Shown here: piece after piece, positions 13,301-26,700 of the stretch | Layout of the letters: each line of letters begins with the position of its first letter | Numbering within the stretch: the stretch's first letter is position 1 | Assembly: GCA_036877525.1 (NCBI GenBank) | Contig: JAZGTH010000001.1 | Location: 13,106,001 to 13,170,000 of the forward strand | Direction: 5' to 3' | Length of the DNA: 64,000 bases | Source: Chromobotia macracanthus | Lineage: Eukaryota > Chordata > Actinopteri > Cypriniformes > Botiidae | Position numbers and translations under genes: made by a program | Notes under the pieces: model-generated | Told to the model about the DNA's origin: nothing | Databases searched by the model: none | The model's input: the letters and a program-made list of their open reading frames with translations, nothing else

Positions 13301-16300
13301 TAAATGTTTCATAGATCAAAACCAAATTTTTAACCAAGTTTAAACCAAATCAAACATGTTTAAACCAAATATGATTATCTTTCAAACCTAATAAGATATC
13401 CTTTATGTCTTTTAAAATACTGATAAAACCAATATGTTATAAAGGTCCAGGAATGAATAAAAACCACATGTGAGAGGCTGTGGTGTATAAGTGATTTAGT
13501 AGTATTTATTTTTTAGTATTTATCTTTTTTTTTTAAAGCAGTGTTGGGTTTTGGTTTTACTTCACTTCCTACTCTCTCTATGTAGCACACAGACAGTATA
13601 CAAACACAAACACAGGTTTAAAGTATAACTACGGGACTGGTCACCTCTGCCTACTCTTCTCACTGACAGAGAAAAGCAACATCACACATGTGGATAAAAA
13701 GCAGAAAAGAAAAGAGAAACAGGATGCTGTTAATGAAGCAGTCGGCGCAGCATTCATAAAGACTTATGCAGGGTTCAGACTACACAACAGCATGATTTTG
13801 GCACAATTCAAGATGGAGTGTTGTTGGGATTTATAAACGACAATGGGCATTAGGACACAAGAATCGATTGTTTTATCTCGTATAGTGTGTCATGAAAGAT
13901 GTTCCCGTCAGATCTGTGACATTGACCGATAGAAACACAGATCTTCAAACATGGTGAAATTAAAGAGAGGTGGTTTTATTTTTTTGTCTTTTTTGTTTGT
14001 GTTGACAACAAGACAGTCAGTACAAAACACACCAAAGCGAAGTCATTTCACCTTCTCAATGACATCACACACGTCATTAAAAAAGGAAAAAGCTGATTGG
14101 TTGGAAAGCAACATGTAGTGTGACATGTTTCTTGTCTACGACTAAAATTTAGGAGTCAAAATCACATATTCTGACGCAGTGACTATCATAACAGACAAAA
14201 ACATTGTGTAGTCTGAACCCGTCATTACTTAGATGTAAACACAAAGTTAGAATGAAAAGAAGGTCATAAAGAGGCACTAAAGTTTAAAGTTTAACATACA
14301 TTTTAAGATGTATGTCCGCCTGATGTACAAAACATATTTTCTCTTTTTTATCTCTCACTATTTTTAATGTTCTTTTTATATTTGTTGTATAATACGTGCC
14401 AGACACACACACACACACACACACACACTGTCAGTACCGTCTGCTGTCTCCATCATGCTGGAGCGGCTCTGTCCTCGACTCATTCCGCGCACCACGGCAT
14501 TGGCAGGTAGATCCACTCGAGAGCCTCTGGCTTGAGCTTGTGGTACATCAGGGGGCCCGACTCCTCCTACTGGATCTGATCCGAAATAACACACATCACT
14601 TGCTCACACTCAACTCAGAGTTGATGTCTTACACTAGAGTCTCTGTAAAACTGTTCATTCAAAACATGCTATTTGCAATCATTTAAACTGATAAAGGGCA
14701 AAGACAAAATATATTTGTGTTCTCTTTCTGAATTATTACACAGCTCTCTGAAAACAATAATTTGACGATTATAATCAGTTGACTGTACATACCCCTTACA
14801 TAACTGTTCTTGCTCTTCCTACAGATAACAGTTTTTTAATTTTTCACAATACTAAATACCTTTCATTTCTGAAACAACTTTACTCTTTGATGATTTTACC
14901 AAGACCATGTGAGCATGTAAAAATAATATTAACCAATAATATCACAGCCTACTTTGTGTAACCTAATCCAATCCCAGCAAAGTAAAAAGCACTGCCTAAA
15001 AATACAGTGTATACAGTTTTTGCAAGAGTGCAAATGCTGTTAATTGTTGTTTTTAAATAACTATCAATTAACGGAAGCCATAATAGGCTAATGCTAGTCT
15101 ACATATTGTTTACAGTTACTGTTAACATCTCGTGACATTTTGAACACACTCAGGGTAGGTCATGTACAGGAAGTGCACACTCCCTTAATAAACACAGAAT
15201 GAGATCATGTGTGTATTAAAGCATAATGGATGATCAGTCGTGAATCACATCATGAACAAAATCACAAAGATCCTTTTTTCCATGTCATTAGCTCCAATGT
15301 ATGAACCAATCATTCATTCGCTTTAAATACACATGTCTGACAAGAAAGTGAGGGCGGGGCTAAAGGGGCGGGGCCTGTAGAAGGGCATACATAACTCACA
15401 GCAATTACACACACAGGGCAAGGTGAAAACGTACTAACACTTAAGTTTACCTTTTCCTATTCTTCTCACTGACAGTCAAAAGGCAAATGAACAACAGCAA
15501 AAAGAATTTGACAGAATAAAAAATTAAAAACAAACTGTTTGGAAATGATTAAGAAATTGATAAAAACATGCAAAAAAGGCTGAAAAATGAAAACAAATGC
15601 TAAAAATTAGAAACCAAAGTTTATTTGCAATGAAAAGCATGTGGGTGTCCTGCACTAACCAATACGTGTTGCAGCGAAGGCCTCAGCCAGGGCGGAGGGC
15701 TGTGACTGAGAGTGGGGAGGCTGAGAAAGAGCAGGTGGGGGCGGGGCCGGCTGAGACTGAGGGGCTTGGGTGGGGCGAGACTCTCCATGAGAGAGAGTGG
15801 AGGAGGCAGAGGAGGAGGTCGAGGAGCCGTGCAGAGAACTATTAATCCAGGTGTCTGGAGACTGCTGTGGCTCTGCACTTTCACTAGAGACTGCCTCATC
15901 ATCAGAGGAAGAAGAAGAGTCTGAAAGAGAGAGACATGAAAAAAAATTAAAAAGTGTGACAAGAAAACAAATAAGAATTTGCCTTTATTACATGTTGCAG
16001 TTCTGATAACTGTCTGTAGTTTAGTCTACTAGTAGCCTATGTGAGTGTAACAGTTTATACGAGTGTCTATACCTGTGTGTAATCTTACCTGGCGGGGTGC
16101 AGTTGTCGATTGGTGACTGTACATAAGTAGAGCGGCGTTTGGTTGGCATGGGCAGTGCCATCTTTTCCTCTTTATGCTTTGCCAATGCTGCTTGAACCGC
16201 TTCAGTATGGATATCTTACAAAGAGAAAGACAACTGAATTTTGAGACATGCCAAACGAACACTCAAGGCATGTTTAAAACCAACAATGCAAGTTTCGTTC

Positions 16301-19300
16301 GATGGCTAAAGACGCCCATCTGCGTGTGTACGGTTATAGCCTTGCACCCGTGCCTTAAAGTAAATGAATTTAAAAATGCAAGTTCTGCAGGAGTGTTTTT
16401 CCCTACAAACTGTGTAACAATTCTGTTAGCATGCTAATTTAGGCACTAGCACTAAAAATAACAAAGCATAAAAGAACAAATAAACAATACATATTAATAA
16501 AATATATTTAAATACATTTTAAAAATCTACAACTGGTCACCCTTACTAATCAATGCATGGTTGGCCAACTAACTATTCACTATGACCCATTTCTAGCATA
16601 GGGTAGCGAGTCATGGCTGGGCGGTACTGAAGTGAGGGGACTTGGTTGTTCCGTGACAAAGTGTAGGAGGATTTGAAGAATAAATTAGTTTAGTTTAACA
16701 GTTCTTTTCTGTTTTTCTAAACCTCTGCACCGTTTGAGGCGTAAGCAGATGCTTCAGAAAATGAGACTGGGACAGTCAGCCCAGGGACATCCTGAGGTTA
16801 AACACTTTGCTCAAGGGCCCAACACTGAATAAAGTCTCATTAACTTTCTGGTTCATGGGTTGCTGATAACCGATTTAAATCAGCAATGTTTACATTATCA
16901 GGACAGCGCCGTAACCCCCAGGATATATTTTGATAATGCTTACATGACAAGGGCATGAACATAAACTATGCAGTACAATGTTTAGCTCATTTCAGTGATA
17001 GTTCCCATGGCTATTTGGCCATTTTGACATTATTGGCATTGGTTTATACACTGCCCTTATCTGCTATTGGTTGGTCATATAAAATTCCCAAAATGGTCTG
17101 ACCCCAAACACATGCCAATGTGGCTGTATCAGGGTTTGCCAGCAGAAATACAGCAATGTTTTTCCAGGAAAATCAGCATAAAATGACTTCAACTGTCTTT
17201 GCACATCAAGAAAGTAATTAAACTATTTTAACACCCAAAATATGACACACTTTTGCCATAAAGTTTATTATGTAGACAACAGTATTACACGTGCCATCAG
17301 CCACCCTAATCTTTAGATATCAGCAACGACCAATGAAAACCCTTATCAGTTCACCACTACAATAATGCCTCAGGACTGATGAAACTGCTCTCTGACAACA
17401 GCAGGACAGTAGAATATTTAATCACATCTGTGGAAAGCAGTTAAAACAAACAGCCCACAATCAGATAAGCAACCTGCCGTCTTTCTATAGCCACAAAGGA
17501 CAGAAAAATCCCCAGTGACTCATTTCAGTTAGGCAACCATTTTGTCTAGGTACGACTACCACAGCAGATGACTAAATGGTTTATATGAGGATATGGTCAG
17601 AAAGCAGGCAATATTCCCATATGCAGAAAAACGACATCTGCAGTAAACTTTACACCGTATAAAGCTCAAGAAAAGGGCAGTCTAAATATACAGCTTGCTA
17701 AATGGCACTTTAAAGAGCCTGTAGAGCTCTATTACAAAGTTTTAAAGGTGAAGTGTAATTTATTTAATGTTACAATACCTTCTCGTTGCCTAAACAATTA
17801 TAAGTAAGCTATCTGAGGTTGAATTCCTAAATGAAGTACAAAAAAGAATGGTACAACTTCTGGCTCAACCAATAATGCGAGATTGGGGTGGGGCTACCTG
17901 TTTGTCTGACCACACAGAGGTAGGGGGCAGAACTGACAGTAGGAATTATGTTGCGATGCCATTTGGTGCTGATAGTGGCACAAAAGTCACCTTTAAACAA
18001 TGACTATGACAATAACCATACAGCGGTAGCTGACCTGATCTGTACCGTTCATCTCTAGTTCCACCACTTCGGTGCGGCCGCCGCGTGCGCCGGTGGCGAG
18101 AGGAGGAGGAGGAAGAAGAGTTAGAAGGGCCAGGTTCAGGTGCAGGGGCGGAGCTTGGACCAGGGGACTGTCCATCATAAGCTGGAGGCGGAGCCAAATC
18201 TGCAGGAACAGCATAAACGAATTTCGACCAGACTGACATACACAGCAATTGACTTCAGAAGATGGAAATGATACATTGTATGGATAATGCAGAGCAGTGG
18301 GGTAAACGAAGAACTGTTTTCACACTGCAACTCTATAAATGACCAGTAAAGGGCAGTGCAGAGGGACTCTGGACAGAAACCATCAACCTCAAGAGAAACA
18401 GCCTGAGATGTGGTTTCATAACCACATTATTACATGAGTCAGTGGACAACTGAGAAAACATGGAGAGAGAGTTAATATGGAAGAAACAGAGATAAAGAGA
18501 TGAGTATGAATAAACTGGAATATTTCTGTCATTCTTACTTTGTGTTTGTACCAGGTAGGGTGCTAAAAGTTTTGTCCTCTTCTTCTCATATCCTTTTTGT
18601 GTAATGTCACCTTGAAAAAAGAATACCATTACAATTTGAAAACATGAGCATTATGAGCCATTCACAAACATTCATGCACATTTGTGGAGACATTTCTGGT
18701 AAAATTACTTGAGCATTTAAGAATAATTTACAGTCAGTCGGTTTTTATTGTAACAAACTACAAGACAAATACACTCTTCTCAGGACTCTAGCACAACATG
18801 GAAGGGTCTTGTATCACCCTGAAGGGGTTTCGTTTTCTATAATTACTGTAAATTGTCCAGCATATTACATGGCTACTAAATATATAAATAAATGAACCTG
18901 AAGTATTAATTTAAGAATGTGACCACAAAATGATGCGTACGGCACAGCTAAGACAGAAATCAGATACAATCAGGGATTATGGTCAGTAATTACTTACATT
19001 ACATTTCTTTACATCTTTATTAAATTACATTTGATTTTGGTTTACGTGTCAAAATGTTTCTGAACACTCTGTATTTAAACTCTATACACGTTTATAATTT
19101 ATCTTGGGTAAGGAGATCCTTCATAACATCAGTATCACACACAGTTGAACCAGAGTTCTTTAGAAAAATAAATAGCAAAAGATCAGCACGCTCTTATCAC
19201 GTTCTTACATTTGTCAGCCAATTCCACTGGTGTGAGTAAATGCTGCATTTCTGCATCACACTTGTGAGTGTGAAAGACAGCAGAATGTGTAATCTAGTGG

Positions 19301-20688
19301 GATTACGTGGGATCGAGGGAGATTTGGTGATGATACATGTGTAGGCTAAGCAGCACAAAGCTCATTCCAACAGTCTCGGGAAGGGTAAAGATATTACAAC
19401 AGATAACACAAATATATTTATTCTAATCCCATTGAAATCAAATTGGCCTTTACACCTAAGCTTCACGCTTGTTGCTAAACGCACTGTTGACAGTAAACAG
19501 CACAGATTCACGTAAAAGAACAAGAGTTCTGTCGTTTCCTGCATTTAAAAAAGGGAAAATACAGAAAGAAGAGAAGAATTCTGCCATAAGTAATGCATGA
19601 GGACGCAACACAGCTGCACCGTGGTATATTTTTAGCTTTAGTGGACTGTTCTATGTCATGTAACTATATAGGAGTGTGTGTAGATGTGTTAGTAGATGTA
19701 CTCAAGTTCATTTTCTACAGCTTCCCTGCTAACAGTTTTAGGTTGTAATGTTTCCATTAAGTAACAAAAACACTGAAAATGTTGTTTTGAATGTCCTAAA
19801 AATGTTAAAAACATCCAATTTTTTAGACTTTGTATTAACATTATTGCTTGGTAATAAGAACATTTTTTAAACATGTTTTAATTCTGTAACGTTTTTAATA
19901 CATTAACAAAATAAAAATAACGTTTTGATATACATAACATTATAAAGTTCTACTAACGTTCTACAAGACATGTTTCATGATAACTTACTAGAGAACTTCT
20001 AGAGAACATTAGCCAATGTTCTGAGAACATTCCTTGTTAGCTGGGTTTGCAGTAAGTGATACAGTCAACATTTAGAAATGTGTAAATGTTTTACAAACTC
20101 AATGACAGACAAGGTTTGTTGGGGTCCCAAGGTGTTCCATTCCACAATGAGGATTAAGTGGATTTTGATTGGTTGTTGGGAGAGTCATGATAATGCAGAT
20201 CAAGGCAGAGATGTATTGTAGATTAAGCCTGAACTTGGTGACATAATAAACTTGGTCACATGACAAAATTAGACAACATCACACTGTTAATCCCTGCAGA
20301 GAACTTCCTTTGCCTTTAAACTGCAATGCTAACATAAATGTCACAATCAAATGTGTCTGTCTTATTTGACCTTAACCAATCTTTCATTGTAAAAAGTGTA
20401 AAAACAGAAGAATACAGTTCAGTTACAGCACCTAAATACATATTTTTTTTCAACAATACATGTAAATAATAATCAAAACTCCTAACACTGAAACACAATC
20501 CATGTTATTTGAGAGCAACCTCTATACAATATCTAAGTAGTGTTATTCCTTTCACAACAGAGACTGAACCGTCTAGTCCCTCAGTGTATTTCTGTACAAC
20601 AGATATACACACCAGCTGCTCTGACTGTGGGAAAATTGGACTTGAAGCAGGAATGTGTGTGTGTTTCTGTATAAGTTAGCTAGTGAGT

Positions 20689-20719
<31 letters not shown>

Positions 20720-23700
20720 GGTGTGATATACAGAAAAGAGAGAAGACAGCCAACAAAAAAATATCTTGCAGTTTTCTAAATTTATTGTTTCTTTTTTGAA
20801 AGCATAACTCTCCCTGACCACACTGTTTCCAGATACTCATACCCTCCTCTCTTACTGCATCACTGGCCCTGAAACACTCACAACAGAGCTCTCACAATAA
20901 CTTTCACTCAAGACACAAATACTGCTTATCTCTCTGTTGTGTCTGCATACACAAACACACAATTGTTACCCACCATCAGATGGTAAGTCACCATTAGAAC
21001 AACACTGTCAACACTGTACTCCAGTAACAGGGAACGTTATCAGAATGTTGACTAACATTCTCTAAAAGTTCTCTTAGAGTTATCAAAAACATTCTTGATT
21101 AACAAAGTTTTACTAACGTTACATGATATATATCATATATCAAAGTTATTCTTAAGTTATTAGTGGAATGTTTTAAAAACATTACAGAATTAAAAAAATA
21201 AGCAATAACATTAATATAATGTTTAAAAAAACTGGACATTTTAAGCGTTACAAGAACTTTCAAAATAATATATTTAACATTTGTTACTTAATAGAAATAT
21301 TAAGGAAACATTCATACAACCTAAAATTGTTAGCTGGGATCACATTGTACTGAAGTTTAATCCCCCCCTTTACTGCTCTTTTGTACACACCCCAACTTCT
21401 GTCTCACACACACACGCTTCCTTATTTCCTTCTGGATGATGTCATGTTCTCCAGCACTAAATCTTCGACACTATGACATGGTTTCCTGTTCTGCTAAGAG
21501 GATAAAAACAGGCCCATGTGAGAGAAGAAAAGCAGACAGTGGCAGAGAAAACGACACAACAGGGAGTTTGATTTATTCTCATCTGTTCTTGTGTCTTTCT
21601 AGATTATACAACCAGTTATGCAAACCTGTACTGCTCATGGAAACAGTAATGTCAGAGTTACCAGGGTGTGTGCATGCAGGTGACAGCAAGACTCAAATTA
21701 CCACTTCACACACCTGAGAACATGCCTAGTCAGGTGCAACCCTCTGAATTCACTTTGTAATACAGTGCATGTAATTGTCTGATCTGTGTTTACAGTATGC
21801 TTTTGTGTTAACTAATGAGTAATGGATTAAAGCTAAAGAGTATCTTTTGTTTTGTTGTTAAAATGCACTCTTACTATATGTGTATAATGCGAACTATAAG
21901 TAACCTATTTGTTGGCAAACACGTTAAAACATCTTGGCAACCACCTGGCAACACACTAGTCACCCCCTCTACATTGCAATGCACTAAAAACCATTCAAAA
22001 CACCTTAGCAACTGCATAGCAACACCTTGGCAACCACCCACAACAATCAAGCAGTGTGATGGTGAGTTTTGCATATATAAACAACACTAATGTTTTCTTT
22101 AGAAATGGTAAACTCCTGCCTCTGTTTAGTGCCGCAGAGATTAAACACTTCACCTTTAAGCACCTTGGTAATAAAGGTCAGGTTTGGGTGTATGTCGTGT
22201 TCCTATCTTTTAGCTGTTTTGGTGGCATATGGGCTTCTAAATGCTTTTAGCCATTTTTGTTATGAATGAGATCAGCCTAAAGGGAAGTCTACGGTTACCA
22301 TAGCAACTGTGACCCTAAATAAAACCCATTCAAATACAAACCCACACACCAAAACAACATAAAAGCCCACTCAGATCTAAGAGATCACGTCTAAACGAAG
22401 AGGTTGAAAGAACTGTGATTTCGAAAACATTTAAAAGGTATTTTCTTCATGCAGTACTGGGGCAGTTGTGGCCTACTGGTTAGTGAGTTGGGCTTGTAAG
22501 TAGCAACTGAAGTGCCCTTGAGCAAGGCACCTAACCCCCAATTGCTCCCCGGGCGCAGCACTGCTGCCCACTGCTCCAGGTGTGTGTTCATGACTTGCAG
22601 TGTGTGTTCACTCCTCACCAGTGATGGGTTAAATGCAGAGGTCACATTTTGGGAACGGGTTACCATATCTGACAAATACGTCACTACAATAGTTGACTTC
22701 ACTACTATCACGGTACTTACATTTACTGTTATCCATGATAAAGTGATGGTATTTACCTTGGTATAAGTAACATATAAAGGAATGCCATAGCATCACTATA
22801 AGTCTGAAAGAAAAACATGGGAAAAACATGGTACTTGTTTGTAAGCAAGAAATTCAGGAGTTCAGCTCTGAAACAAATGTAATACACTAACACAGCTGAG
22901 ATATTATACAGTACAAATCAATTATTCACATCACCCTCACCTACACTCTAGTTAAATGTTACGGTGAGAGAGAAATATTCAGAAGTTAAAAGGTGATAGC
23001 AGTTTAGAAAGCTTTACTCAGTGTCTAAGTTTGTGTGTGTGGTGTCGACTGTAAGCCGGGTGTGTGATCTTATGTCCATCACACACTGGTGAATAATTCA
23101 GTTACTGTGGAACCCATATCACAAGCTTTCCACACAGCCAGTGATATGAACTCACATGTCTCTCAGTACACCCCCATTATTTCATCTTTCTATCCTTTCT
23201 ATCCTCCTTCTAGCCTGTTTTTCTCTCAACAATTGTTGAAACTTTGTATTTTAGCACATCTTATGTTATTTCCTCCTTAGGATGTAGTTCTTCATTTTGT
23301 TTCTCATTTTATAAGTCTTATGGACAAAAAAATCTGCTAAATGATTTAAAGGGATAGTTCACCCAAAAATGAAAACTTTGTCATCATTGTCACTCTCATG
23401 TCATTCCAGACCTGTGTGACTTTTTCCTTACATATGTCCATATGTCTTAGTGATTTTGTGTATATCCTTTTAATGTAAACATACTAGTTGAGGAAACCCA
23501 CTGGCCATTTTTATACTAAATATAATGGTGGGAGAGAAGACAGATGACATAAAGCACGTGAAGCAAAACTTGTCAGAATGCTTGCTGTGAATCATGGGTA
23601 AAACATTGCATTGCTTCCTGACGCTCTGTGACCTAGATTGGAGTAATCGCTTTCTCTCTCTCTTTCTCTCTGTTTTGACTCTATATCTCTCTCTCCTTTT

Positions 23701-26700
23701 ATTTACAACTCAAAAAACCAGCTTGTCCTCCTACAGCCACACTGGGAGTTTAAGCTACCTGAAGTTACCTAAACAGTGAACACACACATACACACAGAGG
23801 ACCACACAAACATTATACAGTAGGTCCAAGCCTCTAGTTTAGGTATATACTGACAATCTATGGAAGAGGATTTCTACACACACAGCTCATTTGATCAGCT
23901 TAAGTGCATAAAAGCGTCTGAGTGTGTGCTAGGAATTCCAGCAGAGATCACTACCGCTTAGCCCTGATGTCTTCAATGGTGTCCATTGTGTGTGAGTCTG
24001 TCAGAACCTCTGATCTCCACCCCTTATCCCTGACTCTGTCACCGAGACACACACACACAGACAGACTCTTTCATTCATAACACACATACAAATAACAAAT
24101 ATATCCTGACAGTGCAGTATCTGCAGGGCCTCTCCTCTTAACAAAGATAAAGGGATGATGGGAAAAATAGGAAGGCCTTGATAAATGTGGTATACACCCT
24201 CTGTCTGACATTTTTAGAACCTCTTTAAGTTTTGCTTAAACAAAGAAAACTTGTACTTGCAATGAAATTTATTGGATCATACTATTAATGTATATCGACA
24301 GCTGTCTCATTTGTGTGTATTTCTATTTCTCCTAAACAAGCAGATTTTTTACATCTGCGTTAAACCTGCACCGCAATTTACAGCATAGCCTACGTAATAG
24401 CCTGACGTGCACCTGACAAAAAAACAATTACATGTCGCATCTACACAATAGCTTTCATTGGTCTGCTTTGTAACCAAGGACCCTCCCACAGAGCTGAGCT
24501 GCTTCTGTGAGGTGTGAGAGACTGAAACTGAACCTGCAGATGTGTTCATACTGCAACACATTATTCTGCTATTTAAACATTATTCGGCTTTTCTCAGATA
24601 AAAGCGGCTCTAAAAATGAATAAAGACACTGTATTAACGTTATTGCTTGGTTATAATGTATAACATTTTTCAAATCTTTAAAATGTTCCACTAACCACTT
24701 AATAACGTTTTTGATATATGTTATATAATAATGTTTTTTGATAACTTTGAGAGAGGTTTTTGAGAATGTTAGCCAACTGTTCTGTTAGCTAGGACCGTAT
24801 CTGGACCACTGACAAGCCTGAAGGAGAGAATACTTCATTGTGACATTTTCTTTGTTTTGGTCAAAGGAAACAGGATATGAGTGTCATCTCTACAATGACA
24901 CAAGCCCTGTACATGAAAAATGCTGTTTTAAAGCATTTCAAGACAGAAGATCCTCTGTACTTACTGAATAAGTATGTCTTGGCTGTATTCTAGGGACTGC
25001 AGTAGGCATCTTCTGTCTTAGAGCCAAAATGTGAGGACTGTAGGTGGGGATTGTGAACTGAGCCAGCACTGCATTGTGGGCTCTGACAAACTGTCCTAGC
25101 TGATACATAAACACATACATAATATGAACAACACGCTTCAGGTGAGCTAAACCCCTGGAGAGTAAAAAACAGACAAAATACAGAAATAAAAAACACAGAG
25201 AGAAATAGATATCAAGCATTTCTATGATTCATGCACCCAATTGCCTTAAAATCCAATCAATCAAAGGCCAAACATTAAACAATAACAACTGAAAGCAAAT
25301 GCAAACTAGCCCAGCATGTGAAATCTGCCTCTGGCTGCTCTCTGATTAGTTGTGTGGGAGACCTCACTGAGGCCAGATTGCGCTGATCTCAGATCAGCTG
25401 TTATACCGAGCGATTCTCTGGTGCGGAGATAAATGAGATTCACTCTTTACAATTAGATAAATTTTGCTGAAGGTTTTGTTTTGTTTTTTTAATCCCTCAT
25501 ACACCACTGCTGAAAGGCTTATGCAACGCATCAAGATGACTAAACATCATGGCACACATACATGAAGAAACGACTCTGCCACGGATCACAGCGTTAATAA
25601 TGACACACAAAACATAAACAATAATACACGACAGCCACCACATTTCATTTGTGGTATCGTTTTTTAGTGTATGAGAGGTTTACACTTATTTTTTATAATG
25701 GAGACCACCAAAACATTATCCTAACAATCGTATAGGTACTGTATATACATGTGCATATATAATAACGACCACAACACTGATGATGCCCCAAAAGTTTCAC
25801 ATGAGACATTGTTTACAACAGACATCATTTAAAACGTAAAATTAAGAGTAATCATATCAGAGCTATAGGTATATGCATGTGCAAATATATAATGTATGGC
25901 CATGACATGGATGTTATTTATTAATGAAGGTTTAATTTAAGACATCAGCACACTCTATGGAAACTGTTTATAGTTTAAGTGAGCAATTTTCATTATCTCC
26001 AAATCGATGTGACCTCTCCATGCCTCTTGTGCGGGTGTTGATTGTTTATGGAGGAAAGAAAGAGCTTCAGTCTATTTATAGCCCTGTCATCAAGCAGAAC
26101 AGCTCAGTGCAAGAGCTCATTAATAAACAACATACATATTCGCTATATACCCTTTATAAAAAGCTATCGTTTACCACCAACATGGCCTGTTTTGCTTATT
26201 TTTCCACATTTAACGGGACTTATGAAAACCAGGCATTTAAGTACGTCTTGTATTTTGATTGATTGCCTACTAGTTTGTACAATACAAACACTTTGAGAAC
26301 ATATGCAGAATAAAACGGTGGCCTGTAAATGATCGCATAAATAATCGCACGTACCGGCCGGTTTGTTTTGCACAATGTGAGAGCAAAATGAGAGTACAGT
26401 CAAAGCAATGCAAGACCAAAGCAAGACCAAAGCTGGTTAAGCGTTTAAAATAATCGTGGAAAAACCAGTGAGCTGCAGAAAGGAGGTCAGTATGTTTCCG
26501 ACATTGAAGCATCATCTTCACGGCATCTCGATTAACCTGATGCGCGTAAATGCTCTTATTGACCGAGCCTTTACCATCAACACATATTCATCCAGACACG
26601 CACATTCACACCGTCCTTCATCGGCGAGGATTATTGTCTTGTTTTGTAAAGGCTTACCCTCCGACAGCTCCAGGTCCAGCTCTGCAAGCTGCTCCCGGAC

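Larger units (their letters stand above)
18611..26657 (-). other. dip2b: DIP2B intron 1 (8 kb)
   Basis: The first intron separates the exon encoding MAERG...LSEG from the exon encoding DITQKGYEKKR. I see no supported exon in it. It holds three copies of an AACGTT-rich foldback element (19727-20046, 21035-21339, 24625-24794), a (TG)n run at 20690-20716, a tRNA-headed SINE at 22459-22686, a half MITE at 23347-23430 and a dispersed AGCAACC-rich repeat at 21915-22045. Any enhancers are not visible by eye. Confidence 0.8.

Noticed and set aside
24938..25219. A 93-codon minus-strand frame in DIP2B intron 1
   Set aside because: It has no convincing splice context in phase with exons 1 and 2 and no match to DIP2 proteins that I recognise; DIP2B closes its frame without it.
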